50,297 bases of DNA from Pseudomonadota bacterium (GTDB lineage Bacteria > Myxococcota_A > UBA796 > SXON01): NCBI GenBank assembly GCA_030685065.1, contig JAUXQH010000051.1, positions 1-50,297 of the forward strand, in the 5' to 3' direction. Of this stretch, positions 15,773-26,393 are shown in pieces; the stretch's first letter is position 1, and every line of letters begins with the position of its first letter. The translations under genes and the position numbers were made by a program. Under the pieces are notes generated by a model. The model made no database searches. It was not told where the DNA came from and saw only the letters and a list, made by a program, of their open reading frames with translations.

Positions 15773-17161
15773 TCAGTAGACGTCGCCGGGCGCCGCGGTC
15801 GCGGCCTCCGAGGTCTTGCGCGCTTCGCCGAGCTGCTTGGCCAGCGCCGCGATCTCTCCAAGGGGAAGCGGCACGTCGATCACGCCCTTCACCAGGCCGT
15901 CCTCGAGGTCCAACGCCACGTACATCGGCCGCGGGAGCACGCGCGCGGGCCCAGCCCCCGTGGGGAGGATGCGAGTGGTGAGGAGGATGGGCCAGGTGGC
16001 CGCGAGCTCGGCCACCCCGCCGCTCACCCAGGGCTCGCCGACCTGTGCCCCGGCAGGCAGGGCCGCACGATCGGTGGACAGGTCGAGGCGGTTGTCGCTC
16101 GCCGTCGCCAGGATCACGAAGGGGCCTGCGCTCACGGTCAGGTGCGTCGCGTCCAGGCGCTCGACCGCGAGGTCGGCGTGCTTCGCGAGGCGGAGGGTCC
16201 GGCGCGCGACCTTGCGGGCGGGCATGTGGCCGGCGAAGGGGATCACCGCGGCGACGCGCGGGCTCGGCTCCATCTGGAGCAGCGCCACCGTAGTGCCGCC
16301 GGTGACCGGAAACAGGCGCTGGAAGCGCCGTGCCTGCCGCAGATCCTTCCCGTTCAGGAAGCTGGAGAAATCGACGCCGTCGAGCCCGACGCCGATCACC
16401 ATGACGGCCTGCGGCAGCTCGCGCGTACGTGCCACCGGCGGCACGGCGCCTCCGAGCGGGATCCCCTCGGACGCGGAGAGCCCGGGGACGGTGGCCACGA
16501 AGGTGGCCGGCTGACCCTCGGTGAACGAGAGGTGGGTCACGACGTCCAACGCGCCGACCTTGCCGTCCTCGATGTGCATCGCCACCAGGCAGCCCGGCGT
16601 CTCGGGGACGGCCTCCAGCATGGCCGGGGGCAGGCTCCGCGCGGCGTGCGCGGCGATCGGCCCGTGGGTGACGTGGGCCCACCCGTTCGCGACCTGCACG
16701 CGCATCTCGTCGCCGTCCGCTTCACGGATCCCCCAGCTGTCCGGCCCTTCGAACAGCGCGCCACCGGCCGCCGGGTTGAGGGTCAGGAAGCGTTGGGCGA
16801 GCTCGTGCGGGGTGAGCACGGTGTCGAACCCGAAGGATACCGTCCGCGTGTCCTGCCACCAGGACAGCGTGAGCCGCGCTTCGGTCGCGCCTCCGGACGC
16901 CGGAAACAGCCCGCGCACCCCCGCGAAGAACGCTTCGAGCTCGCCCGGGACGGGGGGCGATCCGTCGGCGGGCCGCACCCCGGGCGGGAGGTCCGCGCCC
17001 GCGATCTGGGCGACCGCCTGCTCCACGCGCGTCAACGCCTCGCTCGCAGAGCTGCACACCACGGCGAGGTCGGGCGCACCGCCGACCTCGCGGTCCAGAT
17101 CGGCGCGAAGGCCGGCGTGGGCGGGCGCGCTGTAGGCCGCGACCGCGGCGAGGAAGAACAT
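15773..17161 (-). CDS. Exported protein of unknown function
   Basis: The 462-residue protein has a signal peptide (MFFLAAVAAYSAPAHA, cleavage expected before GLRAD). The mature part alternates short beta-strands and helices, for example LTLSWWQDTRTVSFGFDTVL and TTVALLQMEPSPRVAAVIPF, as in periplasmic beta-rich proteins. There are no recognised catalytic motifs and only two Cys. GGAG stands 5 nt before the ATG. It is divergent from leuS, with 106 bp between the starts. I cannot assign a family with confidence. Confidence 0.8.
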   Translation of the reverse strand: MFFLAAVAAYSAPAHAGLRADLDREVGGAPDLAVVCSSASEALTRVEQAVAQIAGADLPPGVRPADGSPPVPGELEAFFAGVRGLFPASGGATEARLTLSWWQDTRTVSFGFDTVLTPHELAQRFLTLNPAAGGALFEGPDSWGIREADGDEMRVQVANGWAHVTHGPIAAHAARSLPPAMLEAVPETPGCLVAMHIEDGKVGALDVVTHLSFTEGQPATFVATVPGLSASEGIPLGGAVPPVARTRELPQAVMVIGVGLDGVDFSSFLNGKDLRQARRFQRLFPVTGGTTVALLQMEPSPRVAAVIPFAGHMPARKVARRTLRLAKHADLAVERLDATHLTVSAGPFVILATASDNRLDLSTDRAALPAGAQVGEPWVSGGVAELAATWPILLTTRILPTGAGPARVLPRPMYVALDLEDGLVKGVIDVPLPLGEIAALAKQLGEARKTSEAATAAPGDVY

Positions 17162-17267
17162 CGGGACTCCGGTCGAGCGTGGGGACTATCCGGGCGCGGG
17201 GGAGCCCACCCCGACTCCATGCATGGGTTAAACGCCGCCCCTCTCTCTCTCGAGCTTCGGAGCCTCC

Positions 17268-19747
<2,480 letters not shown>

Positions 19748-19748
<1 letters not shown>

Positions 19749-19990
19749 TGGCGACCGAAGAGCAGCTGAACCACCCGCTCCACGGGGTCTCCCTCGAGCG
19801 CATCCTCACCGTCCTGCTCGAGCGGCATGGCTGGGAGGGCCTGTGGACGCGCATGCCCGTGCGCTGCTTCCAGATGAACCAGAGCGTGAAGTCCAGCCTG
19901 ACGTTTCTCCGCAAGACCCCCTGGGCGCGCAAGGAGCTCGAGGACTGGTACGTGTCCGATCTGAACCGCCCACCGCGGGTAAAGTTCTAG
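19748..19990 (+). CDS. VF530-family (DUF2132) small DNA-binding-like protein
   Basis: The 80-residue protein matches the VF530 family closely: HPLHGVSLERILTVLL near the start, GWEGLWTRMPVRCF and FLRKTPWARKELEDWYV. The family folds as a small helical domain described as DNA-binding; its role is unknown. The ATG at 19748 overlaps the leuS TGA by one base (TGATG), so both come from one transcript. The TAG stop lies inside the first arm of the following hairpin. Confidence 0.93.
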
Positions 19991-20043
19991 GAGCGTTCGG
20001 GGAAATGCGGACCGACGGGAGCATTTCTCCCGAACGCTCCTAG
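19987..20043 (+). terminator. Long inverted repeat after leuS-VF530
   Basis: CTAGGAGCGTTCGGGGAAATGC (19987-20008) pairs with its near-exact complement at 20021-20043 around a 12-nt loop, a stem of about 22 bp with one bulge. The stop codon of the VF530 gene is part of the first arm. There is no T-tract. The convergent minus-strand gene ends 45 bp further on, so it may act as a two-way terminator. Confidence 0.65.
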
Positions 20044-20088
20044 GAGCGCGCCGGCGTCGGGGTCAGGGCATACGGACCGCGCGGGGCC

Positions 20089-20379
20089 CTACGGGCAGAG
20101 CGGCCGGGCATGGCTCGCGATCCCGAGCCGCCTCCGCACCTCGAGATCCAAGAGCCACCGGCCCCGCGCGACATCCGGGGCCTCGCCCCCTTCGGGCAGC
20201 GCCACCGTCTCCTCGAACGTCGTCGCGACGCCAGCACGATCGCGCACCACGACGACGAAGGAGACGAGCCCCGCCCGTCCTGGCTCACGCGCGCGAAAGC
20301 GGGCGGTCCAGGCGCGTTGGCCCGGGAGCTTGACGGGGGTGGAGAAGTCGTAGAGTCGGGCGACTTCGGCGTCGGTCAT
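20089..20379 (-). CDS. Small unknown protein
   Basis: The 96-residue soluble protein contains MTDAEVARLYDFSTPVKLPG and a VSFVVVVRDRAGV strand, and ends in a helix with Arg-rich turns. Third codon positions are GC-rich in the manner of a real gene. The ATG has only a weak upstream AGG. No family is recognised. It is convergent with leuS-VF530 and divergent from mtnA. Confidence 0.6.
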   Translation of the reverse strand: MTDAEVARLYDFSTPVKLPGQRAWTARFRAREPGRAGLVSFVVVVRDRAGVATTFEETVALPEGGEAPDVARGRWLLDLEVRRRLGIASHARPLCP

Positions 20380-20530
20380 GTCGGGCCTGGCTTTGTGTGG
20401 CGCCCAGATACTCCGGCGCCGTCGCGGCGGCCCCCGCGCCTGGGCACGGGAGCGCGTGCTCCGCCGGGGGGCGTGCTACCCTGGTCGGCCCACCGCGAGG
20501 CAAGCGTATGCGCCTCGGAACGAGGTTTTC

Positions 20531-21598
20531 CTGACTCGCAGCTCTCTCTCGCTCCGCTTCGTCCCCTCCTCGTCGGGCGCTGGAGGGTTGTCGATCCTCG
20601 ACCAGCAGGCGCTCCCGGACGCCGAGCGCTGGCTGCCTGCCGACGCTCCCGAGGCGATGATCGGGCACATCCGGGCCCTCCGGGTGCGCGGGGCGCCGCT
20701 CATCGGTGTGGCTGCGGCGCTCTGCCTCGCCCGGGTGGCCGCCACCGGCGGGGATCGACACGCCCTGGCTGACGCGGCACGCCGCCTCCGGGCCGCGCGC
20801 CCGACCGCGGTGAACCTCATGTGGGCCCTGGATCGAATGGGCGGGGCCCTCGCGGCGCACGACGACGCGCGCACGCTCGCGGGGCGCCTGGAGGCCGAGG
20901 CCATCGCGATCTTCGACGAGGACGTAGCGCTGTGCGAGGCGATGGCCGCCTACGGCGGCGCGTTGATCGGCGAGGGCGAGGGCATCCTCACCCACTGCAA
21001 CACGGGCGGGCTCGCCACCGCGGGGATCGGCACCGCGCTCGGCGTCCTCCGCCGCGCGTGGGAGTCGGGAAAGCGCATTCACGTCTGGGTGGACGAGACA
21101 CGACCGCTGCTCCAGGGCGCCCGGCTCACCACCTACGAGCTCGGCCGGCTCGGAATTCCCTACACGCTCATCACCGACAACATGGCGGCCGCGGTCATGC
21201 GCTCCGGGCGCATCCAACGCGTCCTCGTCGGCGCGGATCGCATCGCCGCCAACGGGGACTTCGCCAACAAGATCGGGACCTACGGCATCGCCGTGCTCGC
21301 GGCGCACCACGCCATCCCCTTCCACGCGGTCGCGCCCTGGTCGACCGTCGATCTCCGCACGCCCGACGGCGCCGGAATCCCCATCGAGGAGCGCGACCCT
21401 GGAGAGGTGCGGGGCGTGATCAGCAGCGGCGGCGCGCACCGGTGGGCCCCCGCCGACTCCCCGGTGTTCAACCCTGCGTTCGACGTGACGCCAGGCACAC
21501 TGATGACCTCCCTCGTGCTCGACACGGGGGTGGTCTCCAACGCCGACCTCGCCGCCGGGCGCCTCGGTACCTCGTCGCAGGTCAACCCGGCCCACTGA
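20531..21598 (+). CDS. mtnA: S-methyl-5-thioribose-1-phosphate isomerase (start uncertain)
   Basis: The protein converts 5-methylthioribose-1-phosphate to the ribulose form in methionine salvage. MtnA signatures are present: LSILDQQALP near the start, RGAPLIGVAAAL, LTHCNTGGLAT (catalytic Cys156), GADRIAANGDFANKIGTYG (catalytic Asp236) and the ISSGGAHR end. From CTG 20531 the length is 355, close to the usual 345-360. No ATG is in frame. CTG has GAGG 5 nt upstream and GTG at 20456 is another choice. A well-placed ATG with GAGG at 20508 is one frame off and would join if the TTTT at 20526-20529 had one more T. Confidence 0.9.
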   Translation: MTRSSLSLRFVPSSSGAGGLSILDQQALPDAERWLPADAPEAMIGHIRALRVRGAPLIGVAAALCLARVAATGGDRHALADAARRLRAARPTAVNLMWALDRMGGALAAHDDARTLAGRLEAEAIAIFDEDVALCEAMAAYGGALIGEGEGILTHCNTGGLATAGIGTALGVLRRAWESGKRIHVWVDETRPLLQGARLTTYELGRLGIPYTLITDNMAAAVMRSGRIQRVLVGADRIAANGDFANKIGTYGIAVLAAHHAIPFHAVAPWSTVDLRTPDGAGIPIEERDPGEVRGVISSGGAHRWAPADSPVFNPAFDVTPGTLMTSLVLDTGVVSNADLAAGRLGTSSQVNPAH

Positions 21599-21652
21599 AC
21601 GCCGCGCCGAGGTCGGCGCGGCGAAGGGGCGTGGTGCCGAGGCCGAGGCTCT

Positions 21653-24600
21653 TCAGAGGCTCCAGACGCTGCCGGGCCCGCCGAACGCGCCCTGGTCGTT
21701 GCGCGTGCCGTCCGCATCGTTCAACGACGAAGAAGGATTGCCGGCGTCGATGGAGCCCGACGAGGAGCGGAGCGAGAAGTTGTCGTTGTAGACGTTCCCG
21801 TCACACGCGGCGGACGTGAAGTTGCCGCCGCTCGAGACGGCGCCCGTGCCGGCGGCCAGCGTACCTCCGTACGCCAGGGTCTCGGTGTTGTAGACGTTGT
21901 TGTAGTCCTGGCTGCCCGACCCGCCCGCGCCGTAGATCGCGTAGGCCGCGGTGTCGGACTGTGCGATCGAGCTGTACAGGTTGAACGTCGTGGAGGCCCC
22001 GATGTACGCCTGGGATCCACGCGCGCTACCCGAGATGCTCGACGTGTTGCCGAAGAACACGGTGTTGGTGAAGGTGGAGGCACCCGACGACTCGGTGAAG
22101 AGCCCCCCGCCGTCCGTCTCGGCGCTGTTGCAGCCGACGATGGCGTTGCTGAAGGCGGCCGACGCGCCCGAGAGGAGCACGCCGCCGCCGTCCGTGGCGC
22201 TGTTCTCGCCGACGTAGCCCTCGTCGAAGGTGAAGTAGGAGCTCGCCTCCGCGAAGATGCCACCGCCCTGGTCCGCGTAGTTGCCCTCGATCACGGACGT
22301 GGTGAACGTCGCGTTGGAGCCCTGGAGGCAAACCGCGCCGCCGAAGCTGTACATCCAGTACTGGGTGTACCCGCCGACCGAGGTCTGCTCGAACCCGGGC
22401 AGGGTGTTGTCGCGGATGATCACGTCGTAGAAGTTCGGATCGTCGCCGTTCGCGTACACGCCACCACCGCAGTACTCGTAGGTCGTCACGGAGCAGCTGG
22501 TGCGGCCGGAGTGGGAGGCCGAAGAGTCCGCGCAGGTCGTGGTCGCGGTCGACGAGGTGTAGGAGCCCGTTCCGCCCGTGATCGTGAAGCCGTGGAGGGT
22601 CGGCGTCGCGTTGGTGCCCGACGCGACCGTGACCGTGGCGCCGCAGGCCGTCGGGTTGGCGGTGGTGCAGGTGGAGAGATTGGCGTCGATCGTGGTGATC
22701 TCCTGCCCCTCCACGCCCCACACGTCGATGGACTTGGAGTCGAGATCGATCCGCTCGAGGTAGGTGCCGGCGTAGGCCACGACGCACTCGTTCGCGTTGT
22801 CGATGGCGTCCTGGAGGCTGTCGAAGGGGTTCGCGAGCGTACCCGCCCCCGAACCGGAACCCGTTACCGCGTCCGCGACCACGGGCTCGGAGAACGACGC
22901 GTCGTTGCAGTCGTAGGCGTTCTCCGAGTAGCCCGACGGGAGCTCACACTCCGAGGTGGTGGCGGCGGGATCCCCGAAGCCGTCGGAGTCATCGTCGGCG
23001 TAGTAGGTGTTGCCGTCGGTCGGGCTGTCGTCGGCCGTGCCGTCACAATCGTTGTCGAGGCTGTCGCAGATCTCGGACGCGCCCGGGTGCGAGATGCCGC
23101 TGGTGTCGATGCAGTCCGTATTGTCGGGGACGTAGCCAGAGGGGGGGCTGCAGGACACGTCGCTCACGGCGGGGTCCCCGTAGCCGTCGGCGTCGACGTC
23201 GCGGTACCAGGTGATCGCGTCGGCGGCGAGGTCCTCGTCGATCGTGCCGTCACAGTCGTCGTCGATGCTGTTGCAGTACTCGGTCGCGCCCGGGTTGGTG
23301 AGCGCGCGCGCGTCGTCACAATCCGTGTAGTCGGCGACGTGGCCCGCGGGGAGGTAGCAGGCAACGGTCGTCACCGTGCGGTCCCCGTACGCGTCGGCGT
23401 CCGTGTCGGCGTACCAGGTGCTGGCGTCGAGCGCGGAGTCCTCGTCGACCGAGCCGTCACAGTCGTCGTCATAGGCGTTGCAATACTCGGGCGCGCCGGG
23501 GTAGCTCGCGGCGCGGGCGTCGTTACAGTCCGTGGCGTCTGCCACGTAGCCCGAGGGCTGGTAGCACTCCACATCCGTCACCGCGCTGTTGCCGAAGAGG
23601 TCGGCGTCGGCGTCGGCGTACCAGGCGGGGGCGTCCACCGAGGAGTCCTCGTCGACGGCGGCGTCACAGTCGTTGTCGATGTAGTCGCAGTATTCGGGAG
23701 CGCCGGGGCGCGCGCGCGACGTGCCGTCGTTGCAGTCCGTGCTGTCCGCCACGTACCCGGAGGGTTGGGAACAGCTCACGGAGGAGACGGCCGCGTTGCC
23801 GTAGGTGTCGCTGTCGGCGTCGAGGTACCAGGTCGCGGCGTCGACCGAGCTGGTCTCGTCCACCGTGCCGTCGCAGTTGTCGTCGTAGGTGTTGCAGTAC
23901 TCGGTGGCCGCGGGATTGCTCAGCGCGCGCGTGTCGTCACAATCCGTGGCGTCCGCCACGTAGCCGGACGAGGCGGTGCAGGAGAGGAGCGGCGAGGAAG
24001 CCGATCCGTAGGTGTCCCCGTCGGTGTCGGCATACCAGGTGAGCCGGTCGGTGGCATCGGTGTCGATCACGCCGTCGCAGTTGTCGTCGATCGTGTTGCA
24101 GATCTCGGTGGCGTCGGGGTTTACCGCGGCGGTGGAATCGTCGCAGTCCGCGAAGTTGATCGTGTACCCGGTGGGCACCGAGCAGGCCTCCTGGGTGAGC
24201 CCGGCGGCGCCGAACTCGTCCTCGTCGAAGTCCGCGTAGTAGGTGGTGGTGACGCCCTCGTCGACCGTCCCGTCGCAGTTGTTGTCGACCTCGTCGCAGA
24301 CCTCGGCGTTGCCCGGATACGCGTTGTCCGTCGTGTCGTCGCAATCGGTGTTGTCTTCCACCGAGCCGCTGGGCTGCTCGCAGCCGTCGGTCACCGCCGC
24401 GGCGTCACCGAAGCCGTCTCCGTCCGCATCCGCGTACCAGCTACTGGTCACGCCCTCGTCGATGTCCCCGTCGCAGTCGTTGTCGATCTCGTCACACGTC
24501 TCGGTGGCGCCGGGGAACGAGTCGCGCTCGCTGTCGTCACAGTCCGTACCGCTCTCCACGTAGCCCGAGGGGGCGTCGCAAGCGGTGACAGACACGTTGC

Positions 24601-24895
24601 CGTCCCCAAAGCCGTCCCCGTCGAAGTCCTGGTAGTAGGTACCCTCGACCCCCTCGTCGATGTCCGAGTCGCAATTGTCGTCGACGCCGTTGCAGATCTC
24701 GGTGGCCGAGGGGTGCACGTCGGAGTTGGCGTCGTCGCAGTCGCCTTCGGAGACGAGGAACCCGTCCCCGTCCTCATCGCCGGCGCCGTCGATGACCGAC
24801 GTGTCGTCCTTGTCGTCCTTGCCGTCCGCCGGGTTGGCGCTCCCGTCACAAGCAAAGAGGAACGCGAGGGAGAGGGTGAGGGGCAAGCGGAGCAT
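21653..24895 (-). CDS. Large MopE-repeat lipoprotein with C-terminal beta-helix
   Basis: The 1080-residue protein starts MLRLPLTLSLAFLFAC (lipid Cys16). A short Asp/Lys linker leads to nine MopE-type repeats (CDD...P.ATE.C...D.NCDG..DE) joined by YYAD.DGDGFGD-like calcium-loop linkers, to about residue 640. A right-handed parallel beta-helix follows: SGAGTLANPFDSLQDAID and LHGFTITGG, with many GGG turns (GGGVYANG, GGGIFAEA, GGGVLLSG, GGGLFTES). It ends VWSL with no anchor. The MopE part is like that of the lectin lipoprotein at 2824, but the tip differs. Likely an elongated surface protein or adhesin. GAGG precedes the ATG. Confidence 0.92.
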   Translation of the reverse strand: MLRLPLTLSLAFLFACDGSANPADGKDDKDDTSVIDGAGDEDGDGFLVSEGDCDDANSDVHPSATEICNGVDDNCDSDIDEGVEGTYYQDFDGDGFGDGNVSVTACDAPSGYVESGTDCDDSERDSFPGATETCDEIDNDCDGDIDEGVTSSWYADADGDGFGDAAAVTDGCEQPSGSVEDNTDCDDTTDNAYPGNAEVCDEVDNNCDGTVDEGVTTTYYADFDEDEFGAAGLTQEACSVPTGYTINFADCDDSTAAVNPDATEICNTIDDNCDGVIDTDATDRLTWYADTDGDTYGSASSPLLSCTASSGYVADATDCDDTRALSNPAATEYCNTYDDNCDGTVDETSSVDAATWYLDADSDTYGNAAVSSVSCSQPSGYVADSTDCNDGTSRARPGAPEYCDYIDNDCDAAVDEDSSVDAPAWYADADADLFGNSAVTDVECYQPSGYVADATDCNDARAASYPGAPEYCNAYDDDCDGSVDEDSALDASTWYADTDADAYGDRTVTTVACYLPAGHVADYTDCDDARALTNPGATEYCNSIDDDCDGTIDEDLAADAITWYRDVDADGYGDPAVSDVSCSPPSGYVPDNTDCIDTSGISHPGASEICDSLDNDCDGTADDSPTDGNTYYADDDSDGFGDPAATTSECELPSGYSENAYDCNDASFSEPVVADAVTGSGSGAGTLANPFDSLQDAIDNANECVVAYAGTYLERIDLDSKSIDVWGVEGQEITTIDANLSTCTTANPTACGATVTVASGTNATPTLHGFTITGGTGSYTSSTATTTCADSSASHSGRTSCSVTTYEYCGGGVYANGDDPNFYDVIIRDNTLPGFEQTSVGGYTQYWMYSFGGAVCLQGSNATFTTSVIEGNYADQGGGIFAEASSYFTFDEGYVGENSATDGGGVLLSGASAAFSNAIVGCNSAETDGGGLFTESSGASTFTNTVFFGNTSSISGSARGSQAYIGASTTFNLYSSIAQSDTAAYAIYGAGGSGSQDYNNVYNTETLAYGGTLAAGTGAVSSGGNFTSAACDGNVYNDNFSLRSSSGSIDAGNPSSSLNDADGTRNDQGAFGGPGSVWSL

Positions 24896-24933
24896 CGGCT
24901 ACCTCGCGAACGAAAGGGCGGATATTGGGAGGC

Positions 24934-24965
24934 AGATTACAGTATCGAAGAGCTGATTGTGCATT
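24934..24965 (-). promoter_or_regulatory. AT-rich promoter region of the MopE/beta-helix gene
   Basis: Read on the minus strand this stretch contains ATACTGTAATCT about 40 nt before the start codon. It is one of the few AT-rich spots in the window. The exact -10 cannot be fixed (TACTGT or TAATCT). Confidence 0.35.
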
Positions 24966-25137
24966 AAACGTCACGGGATGCAAGGCCGGGCTCGCGCAGA
25001 TGCCGCCATGCCTCCCAGGATCCGGCTTCAAAGGGGATCCAGCACGTCGTCCCGCTCGAGCGCCGCCGCCGATCGGGCGCGGGGCGAGCCGGGCGGAACC
25101 GGGAGCGGCCCCCGGAGCGGCTGGAGCCGCGGCTGCG

Positions 25138-26313
25138 TCACTCCCGCGACTTCCCGTCCCGAGAAGGCTCGCCGGGTGCATGATCGCCGTGCAAATGATC
25201 GCCGTGCGAATGATCGCCGTGCGAATGATCGTGCCCGCACGCGCCTGAGTGGGTGCCGGACCCCGCGTGCACGCGCAGCCGCGGACGCAAGAGCGGCGCG
25301 AGGAAGCTGCTCGGACCGTGGCGGACGAGCGCACCGGCGTAGAGCAGCAAGACCAGCGCCATGGCGGCGATCTCGACCGGAGTCACGGGGGCGCCCGGGA
25401 CCGAATCGGGCGCCAGGAGCGGCTTCACCAGGGCGGCGAGGCCGAGGAGGGCGACGATCCAGGGCGCCGTGCGATCGACGAGCTCGATCAGCCCGAAGCG
25501 GGCGCCCTCCCCGACGCGCTCGGCGAGGGACCGCGGGCGGGGCGCGGGCGCCGATGCATGGAGCACGCCCGCCGCGAGGTAGCCCAGGAGCACGGCGGGC
25601 GCGCATGCGAGCAGCAGGGCGAGCAACGCGTTCCCCGCGCCGGGCTCCCCCGCTTCGAGCTCCCCCGCGCCGAGGACCATACCGACGCCGACCAGCCCGC
25701 CCCACCCCGCGGGGCGGCGCGGCACCCCCTCGCCGGCGTGGCCCAGCACGTGCAACAACGCGCCCGCCACCGCACATTCGGCCACGCCGAGCGCCGCCGG
25801 AGAGGCGCCGGCCATCACGCGATCCGCGGCGAACCAACCCGCCACCGTGACCGCGGCCGTCGCGAGGAGCAATCCTGCCGCGAACGTCCGCCCCGCGCGC
25901 TGCGAGCTGATGCGCCACGTCGCGAGCCCGACCGGCAGCGTGTGCAGGACCACGGCCCACGCCAGCAAGCCCTCGCCCGCGTGCCCCCCGTGGGCGTCGG
26001 GCGCGGCGAGCGCGGCGCCGTCGATGCCCGCATGCACGAGCAGCGCGAGGACGGCGAGCGCGCCCACCGAGCGCTCGCCACCCGGGACGCTGTGCGCCAG
26101 GATCCCCACCATGGCCCCGCCGCCGAGGGCGACCAGCGCGGGCCAGCCGGCCGCTTCCAGCCCGAAGGGCAGGACGTAGACGAGCAGGATCCCCCCTACG
26201 ACCACCTGGATCAGCCCGTCCGCGAAGCCCGCGGCCCAGGGGCGCCCGCGCAGGGCACGATCCGCCAGCGGCGCGACCGCCATGGCCAGCAGGGAGAGGA
26301 GGAGGGTCGGCAT
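25138..26313 (-). CDS. ZIP-like metal transporter with His-rich C-terminal tail
   Basis: The 391-residue polytopic membrane protein has ZIP-type features: HAGIDGAAL (His94, Asp98) and LHTLPVGLA (His124), which resemble the metal-site helices H...D and HNxPEGLA. A further ALLHVLGHAGEG follows. After an Ala/Pro linker, LIELVDRTAPWIVALLG resembles a segment of DUF318-type permeases, so a fused second module is possible. The C terminus is a His/Asp/Gly tail of repeated HGDHS units, likely a metal buffer. Predicted to move Zn or another divalent cation across the inner membrane. ATG 26313 is chosen for the hydrophobic start MPTLLLSLLAM; upstream TTG 26352 is less likely. Confidence 0.72.
   Translation of the reverse strand: MPTLLLSLLAMAVAPLADRALRGRPWAAGFADGLIQVVVGGILLVYVLPFGLEAAGWPALVALGGGAMVGILAHSVPGGERSVGALAVLALLVHAGIDGAALAAPDAHGGHAGEGLLAWAVVLHTLPVGLATWRISSQRAGRTFAAGLLLATAAVTVAGWFAADRVMAGASPAALGVAECAVAGALLHVLGHAGEGVPRRPAGWGGLVGVGMVLGAGELEAGEPGAGNALLALLLACAPAVLLGYLAAGVLHASAPAPRPRSLAERVGEGARFGLIELVDRTAPWIVALLGLAALVKPLLAPDSVPGAPVTPVEIAAMALVLLLYAGALVRHGPSSFLAPLLRPRLRVHAGSGTHSGACGHDHSHGDHSHGDHLHGDHAPGEPSRDGKSRE
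25181..25225 (-). repeat. Three 15-bp repeats coding the His-rich tail
   Basis: TGATCGCCGTGCGAA-type units start at 25181, 25196 and 25211 and encode the HGDHS repeats of the ZIP-like protein on the minus strand. Copy number could change by slippage without breaking the frame. Confidence 0.8.
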
Positions 26314-26393
26314 CGCGCGCGCCAGCGTGCCCCGCCGTGGAGATCGGTGCAACTACATCCGAGTTGCGGTTCCATCTTCGTCGCTGCCGCGAG

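Noticed and set aside
17162..17267. T-box or other leader in front of leuS
   Set aside because: Only 106 nt, with no T-box consensus or antiterminator pairing that I could see.
22511..24967. Open frame of about 820 codons antisense to the MopE/beta-helix gene
   Set aside because: Repetitive Val/Ala/Gly sequence mirrors the sense repeats.
24846..25334. Minus-strand frame of 162 codons between the MopE/beta-helix and ZIP genes
   Set aside because: It overlaps the His-tail repeats in another frame and is Arg/Ala/Thr-rich with no start signal.
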